Below are positions 55,120 through 64,000 of a DNA stretch of 64,000 bases, one piece after another. Where the stretch lies: the NCBI GenBank assembly GCA_014621425.1, contig JAANBB010000034.1, positions 124,001 through 188,000 of the forward strand. The letters are read 5' to 3'. Both the position numbers and the translations under genes were made by a program. The stretch comes from Cylindrodendrum hubeiense. Taxonomy: Eukaryota; Ascomycota; Sordariomycetes; Hypocreales; Nectriaceae. The notes under the pieces were generated by a model, which had not been told where the DNA came from, did no database searches, and was given only the letters and a program-made list of their open reading frames with translations. The stretch's first letter is position 1, and every line of letters begins with the position of its first letter.

Positions 55120-57018
55120 TTAGTGTACGATTGCCGTCAACCTAGTTTCTTCACAAGAAAACCAGAATTCTAGAGCGCCCTGCATTTCGAAACACGTCCA
55201 ACCCTGCTCATCGTGATTATGCTCCTGGGTACTAGTTCCCCTTACCATAGTTACCTGTAACTGAATCGGGGTACCGGGTCGAACATGAACCTGGCGACGG
55301 AAGCATAAATGAACCGGTTTCACATAATCTTCAACAGGGTCGATGTCGACTCGGCATTGCCCAAGTGATCGTTGTGCGCCATTTTGATAGTGCAATAATA
55401 TCCCCAGGCATAGACCAGTAAGCTTGTCATTGAAAACCCTCATGCAATCAACGAGATCCAGAGAAGCGAAAGAGAAACAAGCGTTTGAAAATGGCGCATC
55501 GTCAATGAATGGGTGGCGAAACGGAGTCATTGGCGAGTGATCTTCTTCCTCAGTGGGATAGGCACCGATAACAGAGACGGGTTGCAATTCGAGTGTGTCA
55601 TATATCATTGTCGTTGAACGTGACTTGCTTAGGAGTAAATCCTTTACTTGTCTGGCAGAAGTAAGTCCGACTGATACGTCGCCACCTAGTTTCATGCGGA
55701 ACTGGAATAATTAGACCTCTCTGGTATCGCGTACTCTTTTTCAGACTTAACTCACAAGTAAGCAGGTACTACCAAAGGAACTACTTTTAGATAGTGACAT
55801 TCGGGCGCCTAGTGCAGTGACATAGTCCTTTTGCGAAAATGGGACATAGACCCAAGCAACTGACCGTTGACGTCGGGGAGAGAGACGTTGATAGGTTGCC
55901 AGAGCACAAGGAGCTTTTTGTGTATGGGCATGTATAGCGTAAACCTGGCCATTGCAGAAGAAGAGAGTGATGCCGTTGGTTTGGCACAGATTGATTGTTT
56001 TAAACTGCGTAGAGTGGAGGATATTGTTTGGATAGAAGCGGCATTTCTGCAAGTCGGGGGGGGTTGGCGTATCCCAAGTCTGAATTCCATGACATGTCTT
56101 CGGTAATTCCAAACGTACCGATCCAAACTGGGCTCTTGAGTTAGTCTTGTAGTCTTTGTGATTAGGAAACATAGGTGTGTTACCTTGAAGTGTGCAATTA
56201 CGCCATCAAGTAACTCATGGTTTAGTGTAACGAATAAAAGACCGTCGGTCCGCCATCTTCTGAAAAGTGGATTCCCAGGCAGTCTTTCAACCTCTTGAAT
56301 ACCCCATGAATCAATCGTCAAACGAACAACTGGAAGGTTATCGGCTGTCTCTATAGTACATGGTTGGCCGCTACGTTTCCAAGCTGACACCTCGCGTAGG
56401 GGGATTGATAAGAGGTGATCTGACGAGGGGATTGTCAATCGTTGAATCACCTCAGATGCTGTGTTAAACCGCCAGATGATACTCGTTGCTGAGTACTCGT
56501 AAATCATTTTGACTATTTCTGGAGGAAGTGATCTCATTCTCGAGATGTTGACATGGTCAAATACTGACCAGTCTGATTTGACGACTGTTTCTTCCAGGTG
56601 GAATTTGGGAGCTCGACGCCATGGAGTTCGCCAGGCAGTAACAACCCATAAGTGGTCCAAAGATCCGACTACATTCGAGTGTTGTGTGACGAATTCATAG
56701 CAATCAGAATGCACAGTGGACGCCTCGGATGAAACAGCACACAGGCTACAAGCCGGCTTGCGGCACAATAATACGCCGTCCTTGCCTCGAATTCGATGCC
56801 CGTAACCTGGGAATATGTATGGACCAAGGCGTTGAGAAAAGGCGGTGGAGTTACCGTTACCGAGGACTTGAGGGTTGTCTCAGATTAGCATTGGGAACGT
56901 TGGCCCTGTTTGCGGACTTACGCAATACGAAACGCTCAGTGACTTCCATCAAGCTGCCACAGATACCGCAATTTGGTCGGAGGCTCACATGACCGTCGCT
57001 TCTCGCGAGAGCCGTCAT
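55120..57018 (-). CDS. Fungal F-box-like protein with N-terminal Cys-rich motif, function unknown
   Basis: A protein of about 577 residues in four exons (57018–56922, 56866–56184, 56127–55756, 55701–55120; introns 55, 56 and 54 bp). It starts with a possible zinc-binding pair CGICG and later CRKPACSLC. An F-box-like helix SLPPEIVKMIYEYSA follows near residue 130. The central part has the pattern GIQTWDTPTPPDLQKCRFYP, NGITLFFCNGQVYAIHAHT and RRQRSVAWVYVPFSQKDYVTALG, which I associate with a large family of uncharacterised Aspergillus proteins. The third exon overlaps a longer alternative frame, but only the chosen splice (acceptor 56128–56130) gives the conserved pattern. Intact as far as I can see. 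Confidence 0.72.
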
Positions 57019-58448
57019 GCTCAACGACTGATTGAGAAACTCTGATAATTAGTGAAGATGTTTGTGAGATTCAGGGAGTCGTGAAGGGCGGGGCTGCAGT
57101 GGTATATTAGTCCCATCGTAGGGCCGCCGAGTAGGGAAGCAAACAAAGAGTGAGTGTTGGACGCGTTGACGGGCTCGAAAATAAGGAGGATCAACTGTAA
57201 AGGTGGGGTTGAGCCCGACACTGAACTACTTATGCAGATGGTGGTATTGTGTTGTTTAACGGGATATTTATGCAAATACGGAGTAAGTGAGCGCAGGCCG
57301 CAAATTTCACCGCGTGGAATGCCAAAGCGGCAGAATCCTTTCATTGGCTCAATCGTAGCGTGGTTTGCGCCCCCATTATGTACACGGCAAGCCCATTTGG
57401 TCGAGGAGTGCATGTGACTTCACTTCGCTGCCTGAGGCATCATAACAAATGGCATGAACTTGCTGAGGTAGTAACTACTGTATTTGTAGTGGGTCACGTT
57501 TCCGACAATAACCCAAGTCATGTGTGAAGAAATGACGTTACCTGGTTAGCGAGTTCCTCGGTCTCAACATTTGAGTGCAACGGTCGTCTGCCTTACCAAT
57601 TACACACCTTCTTCGGGGATCAGGAAGCCCGGGGTCATGGTGTCGCCTGACCAGCCCGATTACCGGTTCCTAGACTGAATTTTGCCCTAGTTACGGAAGG
57701 TTACATGTTAGATGACAGCAACTATTTCCCTTTGCTATTTACCATTAGGCCTGGTTCTACAATTGAGTACTACCTATCTCTATCGTCGTTCATGCAATTC
57801 TTATTGGATGCTTACCATAGACGTCAATCTGACCATTCCTCGGGAACCAATCTTATTCTAATCTCCTCCAGCCATCTTAAAACAGATCCTTCTTCATGCA
57901 AATTGCCATTGTCCGGACATTCAAGTCTCCCACCTTACGCGTCATCAATGCCAGCTCAGGCAAATAGCCACTTCATAAGATTCAAGGCCATACATGAAGC
58001 CGTGGCCTCCACCTAAATCCCCGATAGGGAGGAGACCTTTCTCATAATCACAGTAGTATTATTGGCTTAAATGGCTTGACTTCAGGCCAGGCCTTGAGTT
58101 AATATAGGCTCTTTAGAATACCTAGGCATCCTCCCCATACCTGTATTGCCTGAATGTCTAAATTATTCTCTACCCCTTGGGCAGCATCGCAGATACAGGT
58201 TTCTCAAACTATCTAGTCATAAACTACAGGTTAAGTTCTCCAACACGGGAAAAGCTAGCTGGGCCCCAAATTTGGGAACGCTGTCCCAGATCTGGGCCTC
58301 ACAGGGGTCTGCAAACCCAAAAGTTGGGAAGCTCAGCCCAAAGCTCAGTGGGGCTCAGCCCAAGCTCAGCAACAGCTCAGCTTAGAGCAGCAGGAGCTCA
58401 GCTCTAGAAACGGAAATGGGGTTTGGTGTGCTTGAGTTTCGTCTCCGG
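57019..58448. other. Gene-poor spacer with GCTCAG repeats
   Basis: 1.4 kb between two minus-strand genes. It should hold the promoter of the F-box-like gene. An ORF at 57705–58016 (103 codons) has no recognisable feature. The GCTCAG cluster at 58320–58405 lies next to the mucin-like gene. Confidence 0.45.
58328..58405. repeat. Cluster of GCTCAG(C) hexamers
   Basis: At least six GCTCAG units occur within about 80 bp, separated by CC, AA, TGGG or AACA; one copy is followed by TTAGAGCAGCAGGA. It is located within 50–120 bp of the 3' end of the mucin-like gene. Confidence 0.6.
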
Positions 58449-59570
58449 CTATATTGGCATTTCTTGGGCCGGTACTTCGTTCGCCGTCAGTTCCGTAATA
58501 GCTTTCGGACTTGGGCTGGAACACGGCGGGGCTGAGCCTTCCAGCTCGTATGCCGGGCCTCGAGGAACGCAGTCGGAATGGAGTTGAGCTTTCTCGTATT
58601 TAGGCTCGTCTTGGGTTGGATCCTCTGGAGGGTTGAGTATCTTCTTGGGCCGTCGACGACGCCAGAAAAACAAGGCCGCGAGGAGGATTATGATAACTAC
58701 AACAACTGCAACGACTGGCCCAATTATCGTAGCTTTTGGGGGAGTCAGCGGATCATCCGAGAGAGGAGGCATGTGTTTATACCTTTATTGGAACGAGAAC
58801 TCGACGAACTTGTAGGTGAAGGGGTAGGTGAAGGGCTAGGTGAAGGGGTAGGTGCTGTACGACGTCAGGCTTCCGATTTACATCCCTCATCATTGGGTCT
58901 ACTGTACTCTGGAGATTCTTAACATTGCCTCTCACCGTCTCTGTGTGAATATCGCCAGTTAGATCGGTGAAGGTAATTGTTACACAGGCAGTACAAAAGC
59001 TTGGTGGAGTTGTCCCGTCCCCTACCGATACTGTTGGCACGTCCTCTTCCAATGTGGTTGACGCAACCAATGTCTCTGAGCCTGCTGAGTTGCTCTCCAT
59101 GATTAATGTCTCTGAGCTTGCTGGGTTGCTCTCCATGATTATGGTGGATGTAGGGATCTCTGAGCCGGTCGTTCCTGTCGTAGCTGTAGAGTCGAGGCCA
59201 TTGCAATAGTCGATAAATTGCCCAAATTCCGGTTCAACATAATTCTGGATAGTGTCCTTGGTGGCGTCCCCTCATCTTCTATACAGGATGCGCACACTTG
59301 ATAGGCTTGCATAAATGAAGAACCGGAATCACAAAGCGCGGCGCTTTTGCCAATTGACTGTGCGATTTTATATGCAGTGTCTTCCTTGTTTCAGCATGAT
59401 GCTCCGGCCAAAATAGGCGTTGGGCAGAAATAGGGGATTGTCTTACTGCAATCGTCGTAGCATACCGCCGGAGTTACATCCCGAAGGAGAAGTAAGTTGC
59501 GAGGAGATAGGGCTGCCTCGGCGAGGGAGCCGCTATCGCGCAACCGGAAAATTTGGTGTATAAATCCCAT
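58449..59570 (-). CDS. Mucin-like single-pass membrane protein with an apparent 1-bp frameshift
   Basis: A surface protein with a Cys-containing ectodomain (VCYDDC, later ALCDSGSSFMQAYQVCASC and QFIDYCNG), a Ser/Thr stalk with a 12-residue repeat (IMESNPASSETL, IMESNSAGSETL), a beta segment ending TFTDLTGDIHTETV, a PTPSPS linker, a membrane helix (ATIIGPVVAVVVVIIILLAA), RRRRPKK and an acidic tail. Introns 59385–59446, 58861–58913 (approximate) and about 58723–58771 restore most frames. Between ASCIEDEG and DTIQNYVEPEFGQF the frame changes at a run of four G (plus-strand C 59268–59271), as if one base were missing. A 41-bp intron removing this stretch is an alternative. The start is placed at the ATG near 59570; an earlier ATG at 59669 is possible. 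Confidence 0.6.
58811..58853. repeat. 12-bp tandem repeat coding for the PTPSPS linker
   Basis: GGGTAGGTGAAG/GGGCTAGGTGAAG units repeat about three and a half times within the mucin-like gene and give the Pro/Thr/Ser linker just outside the membrane. Confidence 0.7.
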
Positions 59571-59689
59571 GATGTTACCATCCACACTCTGACGTCGGAC
59601 GTCGAATAAATTTTGATTAAGAGGTGGAAATTTTGGTGGAAATTTTGGGCTGGTTCGACCACGCTGCATTTATCATGGCCTGTCACTGA

Positions 59690-60617
59690 TCAGGCTGTTG
59701 CTCGTATTGAATGCATATTTGTGGCTGCTCTAGCAGATTGAGGACCCAATGAGCTTGGTAGAAACAGTGTGACTGCATGCAGCAGGATTCTAGCTGAAAA
59801 GGCAAGTAAGTTGGCACATTTTTGCTAAATTTAGAGGTTCCCCATGCCGCGAAACCAAGGTAATGAATCAGCTTCTGACTATTTTAAGTTATCGTTCGAG
59901 TAAAAAAGAAAGGTTCATATCGCACGATCTGTCTCGTACCAAATATATGTTTTATTTATTTATCACCTTCACCAGCATTATATCCCGCTTTTCGCGTGAT
60001 GTCCTACCCTACGCTGAGAGCAGTCCCACATTGTTTACATTTTCCAGATCATCAGCCGCAGCCGAAAAAGCGCCACCACCTTCATTCCCTAAACATGTGA
60101 GTGGCGGGAATCCCCCAAAAAGGCTAGTGAGGCTGGCCGCTAACTGAAATAGATCTGCGTGTTTGGTGGTGTGACACGGAAATTGCCGAGCAGCGGTGGC
60201 GAAGCAGAATGCCGAGTTGCCATGCAACTTGCGTACAACCAATGATACAAGGTACTAATGGGACTGCCTATTTGTCACCCACACCCCATAAATGGCATTG
60301 GGCTGGATGTGTGGTTGGGATGAAGGGAAAGCAAAATAAATGTCCAGTCAAAATCCAGGTTTACAGATGCAGCCCCTGATTTTCTCAACCAATTTACGGT
60401 AATGCAGTTGCCTCACTGTGACATCGGAAGTGTATCATGTACAGAAAGATTATATCATTAAGGCTTGCGAATAGCTATCTGCTCATAATATGGTGCATCG
60501 TGCAAACTGGTTGTGCATAATTACTTGTCATCCTCTTAGTATGGTGCAAGACCATCATGAAGGCCGGGGAAATGCCCCATATCCGCAATATCAAACAGGT
60601 AGTTGCGAAGTAAAGCT
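59690..60617. other. Spacer between mucin-like gene and OPT transporter
   Basis: About 930 bp. An ORF at 59863–60147 lacks a family signature. No repeats or RNA genes noticed. Confidence 0.45.
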
Positions 60618-63445
60618 TTACCACGACGTTGGTCCAAAGAAGGATCCATCGGTAGGAAGCACCTTGGTCACGGCACCATCGGCATCGAGATTGTTGTTGA
60701 AAACCGTGTTGCCCCACCAGTCTGGGAAGTTGGTGTTGGACAAGCCAAGAGCGAGACCAGAAATGACGATGCAGAGCGCTGTGCCGATGTCGAGAGCACC
60801 AGAGAGCACGTAGTTGTAGCGGACTATGCAAGTTAGTAATGCCCAGAATATCATTTTCAAGAGGGGATGACTTACTCCACCAGCCGTACCATCTGCGCTT
60901 GATCCACCAGTTGAAGATAAGACCAACAATAACCCACTGGCCAAGCCACCATGTGGTCGCAGGGGGAATCATACCAGCACCACCAAAGATGGCCGGGAAG
61001 AAAACATAGCGCAAGAAGCTGCGAGGGTACCTGCGGGCCAAGAAGAACTGGATGACGGGGAGAGCGGCACCAATGAGCCAGAAGTAGTTGACCCATGAGT
61101 AGCTAGGTTTGGTTAGTCAGGGTTGATCACAGAAGGATAGCAGAGTCCGCAGCACTTACATTGCTCCAGCACCAAACATTCTGCGGGGTCCGATGACACC
61201 CCAGATGACACTGGCGTTGAAGAAGGTGCGAGCCATGGGGCAAGTGAGGCCCTGAGCTTGATCTGTCGTGCAAATGCCCTCAATGTTTCCTCGCAAGAAG
61301 TTGTAGGTGGCGATCTGGACAATGGAGAGCCAGATGACGGCAAAGGCCTGGGCGGCGAACATGGTGCGCGGGGGAATCTTCATGTAGTGACCGACTTTCA
61401 TGTCGGACACGTACTGAAGGCCGTTGTAACAAAGCATGTAACCCCAGCTCTTGAACAGCATCATGGCGACAGGGCGACCGGGAGTCCTGCAGTCGAATCA
61501 TTTAGCAAACCATTCCGTAAAGGCAAGAGGTAAGAGTGCTTACATGTAACCGACAATCATTTCAGTGACGACGTTGAGACCCGTCTGCTGGTTGGTGATG
61601 GCCTGGATGATACCTGGAACGAAATTAGAGACGACTCCAGATTAAAGACGATGATCACATACCAACGGGCAGGATGAAGAAAACACCAATCAAAATGCAG
61701 ATGATGTATGCCCACCAGGTGAGATGGGTCTCCCAAACTTGCGACGCAATCATGCCGAAGGCACAGCTGATGGCAAAGATGATGGAGAACCACCATTCAG
61801 GGGCCTCCTTGTACCTGCGCATGAGCTTCAGGTGCACATCGGCCTCCTCATTGCGAGCATCACGCGTGCGCGCGACAATGTCCTTGCCGTAGAACAGACC
61901 AACGTGTACCAGAGTCGAGATGAGACCAGCAAAGCCCATGCCGTAAGAAAGAGAGAAGGCCGGGCCAAGCATCAGCGGGGAGTACTCCTTGTAGGCAGTC
62001 TCATTGAAGGTGAAGTCGGGCGTGAGGATAAGACTTGTGTTGTATCGGGCACCGAAGTGGTCAAAGTTGGCGTTGGCACTATAGAAATATGTTAGAGTTG
62101 TCCTCGGAGTTATGCAAAAATCTCTCAAGCTCTTACCTGATGGGGAGATAACGGTAGAACTCGGGGCCTGCCCAGGCAAGACCGGCACATCCGATAACCA
62201 TCATGACGATACCGGCGGCCACGTTCAGAATAGCAAAGGCGGGCGTTTGGAGAGGACTGAGCAAGTATCCACTGATGGTACTCCAATCAAACGAGAGGGG
62301 TAGGATACCCAATCCAGTCTGACCTCCAAAGACCTGGTTGACAATGACGTTCTGGGGAGCGATCCAAGTGACGAAGGTGAAGACACTCAAAAACTGAGCG
62401 ATAACGGTAGGGATCCACTCGTAAACGAAGGTGGCCGAGGCCACAATGAGGAAGAACAAGTAACGTCCAATTTTCCAGCCATTTGTAGCGGCAGGGTCGG
62501 ATGGAGAGTGGTCGTGAAGCGAAAGCATAACGGTTGTCGTAACTAGAGTCGCAGGCCAGATCATAGCCGCGGGCCAGACCAAGAAGCGACGTAAAATACC
62601 GGCAACACCGAAACCCATTGCTTGGGTGGAGATGATGAGGATGATTTGGAAGCCCCAGCTGTTGTTGTTTATTAGCATGCGGACAAGGACTCATACTGCG
62701 GCTGTTGTCGAAGCTTACTTGAAGTATTGGTTGTAGAACAACTCCTGGGCAAGGAGAATATCAATGGCGTAACTGGCAGCCGATCCAGCAGCAGTCATCA
62801 TGGTGATGATGGTGTGCTCCTTGACATTGAAGGGACCGGGGTTGAGGGACATCTCATTGCCGAAGAGCTTAAAGCGGTAATCGGGCATGACCTTGTACCA
62901 GCCAACACCAAGGCTGTACTCGAAGTATTAGACAATGTGACATATTATGAACTAGAAGAGTGGCATACGGGTAAGACACCAACTGCACAACGGTGGAAGT
63001 AATGGTAATGGGCGAGTAGCGCAGACCAAGCAGGATGTTGCAGGCGGCAACGATGGTGCACATGAGAGCACCAATAGTCCAAGCGCGGATGGTGTTGATG
63101 GGCATATCAGGATCATCAGTGGGGTTTACCTGAATGGGTCAGACTGCGGTTATTCGAGGGTAGTTCTCCACGGGGACCTACCGATGCGCGGACTTCGGGG
63201 TACGGCGAGTCCTCGACGAGGAGAGTGGCCTCGACCGCGGCCTCCTTCTCGATATCTCCTGTCTCCAAGACTTTGTCGACATCGTCGAGCTTCTGGACGT
63301 CCAGGAAGGGATCCCATTTGTGCAGCTTCTGGAACTTCTTCAGGTCAGCTTCGGGGTTGACGATCTCGTTGCCGAAATCAACACCCGATGTGACAGCGTC
63401 GGGCTCAGTGCCCTCGACGGCGTTCTTCCGCCACTTGAAGCCCAT
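60618..63445 (-). CDS. Oligopeptide transporter, OPT family
   Basis: A proton-coupled small-peptide importer of about 795 residues with many membrane helices. Nine exons: 63445–63182, 63129–62969, 62913–62719, 62658–62137, 62078–61663, 61613–61544, 61486–61160, 61102–60876, 60823–60618. The N-terminus is acidic and cytosolic (about 115 residues). Family hallmarks are NPTDDPDMPINTIRAWTIG, LNPGPFNVKEHTIITMM, GFQIILIISTQAMGFGVAG, LNVVTEMIVGYMTPGRPVAMMLFKSWGYM, and MKIPPRTMFAAQ. The joined frame is open from start to stop with total length divisible by three. The second intron needs the GTACAG acceptor at 62914–62916 to keep frame. Substrates would be tetra/pentapeptides or glutathione-like peptides; a role for the nearby secreted protease products is plausible but not shown. 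Confidence 0.94.
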
Positions 63446-64000
63446 GGTGTTCGTGGCGTCTCTCTAGTTGAGTTGGGATTCAGACAATGGAGAGTCTTGG
63501 CTAGACCATGATGTATTTCAAAATCTATTTACAAGACGGCGCCGCATGTCTATATACGCCGCCGTTGCACTTTTGCGACTGCATACAATGTCTCGGGACG
63601 CCCCAATTCGAAGGAGCTCGTGCCTCTCTGGGAAGGTGGATAGGTAGATGGGCCGGTCAGTATGGCGGGGGTCTGATTAGAATGTCCCAGCGAGCTGGAA
63701 CACGCGTAGACGGCCGCATGAGGGTATTGATCATCAGCAGCAGCCGGCGCCCAGGGGAGATAGCGAGAGTCGGAATGCATTGGAGGCTCGACGCGCCCCA
63801 GACGATGCGCCCCAGACGAAGCGTATCGCGGCGTGGCGGGAAATTCGTAACAAAAGTTCAAAACAAAAGTTCAAGACAAAAGTGCGCGGGCGGCCCAGCG
63901 CGATGGACTAGACGAACATCGCAGCCCTGCGGACAGACCACCCCATACACGACCTACACGCAGCAGGGACCCTTTGGCCATCGTCGAGGTCCTTTGGCCG
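63446..64000. other. Upstream region of the OPT transporter
   Basis: About 555 bp to the window edge, GC-richer than average. Presumed promoter of the transporter. A minus-strand ORF at 63550–63861 has no recognisable feature. Confidence 0.45.

Noticed and set aside
56128..56183. Alternative splice using an earlier CAAGAG acceptor in the F-box-like gene
   Set aside because: It opens a longer frame but loses the conserved pattern (WDTPTPPDL, VWVYVPF); the CCCAG acceptor fits better.
57705..58016. 103-codon plus-strand ORF
   Set aside because: Composition without conserved pattern; could be chance. Left as unannotated spacer.
59863..60147. 94-codon plus-strand ORF
   Set aside because: No family resemblance, no good start context and no splice support.

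Overview
The window looks like nuclear DNA of a filamentous ascomycete, most likely Eurotiales-like (Aspergillus/Penicillium type). Genes are broken by short GT–AG introns of about 45–85 bp with CTAAC/CTGAC branch sites. The protein families are typical of fungi: Zn2Cys6 regulator, yeast-type amino acid permease, OPT transporter, pepsin-type protease, CorA-like and F-box-like proteins, mucin-like single-pass membrane proteins. Genes lie on both strands as single units. I saw no rRNA, tRNA or CRISPR array. Exon boundaries are my own reading of splice signals and reading frame, not transcript data.

Layout. (a) 1–9.7 kb: a 4CL-type CoA ligase (running off the left edge), a cytochrome b5–acyl-CoA dehydrogenase fusion, a zinc alcohol dehydrogenase, an aldehyde dehydrogenase and a cytochrome P450. 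In the order P450, alcohol, aldehyde, acid, acyl-CoA, enoyl-CoA these could form one oxidation route for an unknown substrate. The aldehyde dehydrogenase carries an in-frame TAG. (b) 10.3–17.4 kb: a secreted glycosidase, a repeat-rich spacer, a fungal N-terminal-domain protein and a mucin-like membrane protein. (c) 17.8–30.1 kb: an Hsp70-like ATPase, a quinone oxidoreductase divergent from a FAD monooxygenase whose splice acceptor looks lost, a second mucin-like membrane protein, and a P450 tail-to-tail with a Zn2Cys6 regulator whose zinc finger is assembled through a 4-nt microexon. The oxidoreductase, monooxygenase, P450 and regulator could be a small metabolite cluster. (d) 31.5–43.1 kb: CorA-like transporter, F-box-like protein, a relic of a NACHT-type N-terminus, a diverged duplication, a TPR–SET protein and an amino acid permease.

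(e) 43–54 kb is gene-poor and decayed. The one clear intact gene is a secreted aspartic protease; an uncharacterised, probably intact ORF lies at its right end (52.9 kb). The main relic is a DUF3435-type tyrosine recombinase (the family of Starship captains and Cryptons) with several stops. It is followed by GC-rich repeats, the uncharacterised gene and a PD-(D/E)XK-like nuclease-fold gene. (f) 55–64 kb: a Cys-rich/F-box-like protein, a mucin-like receptor-type gene with an apparent frameshift, and an intact oligopeptide transporter.

The most interesting signals are the microexon inside the zinc cluster, the recombinase relic with neighbouring accessory genes, and three independent lesions (in-frame stop, lost acceptor, frameshift) in otherwise well-preserved genes.
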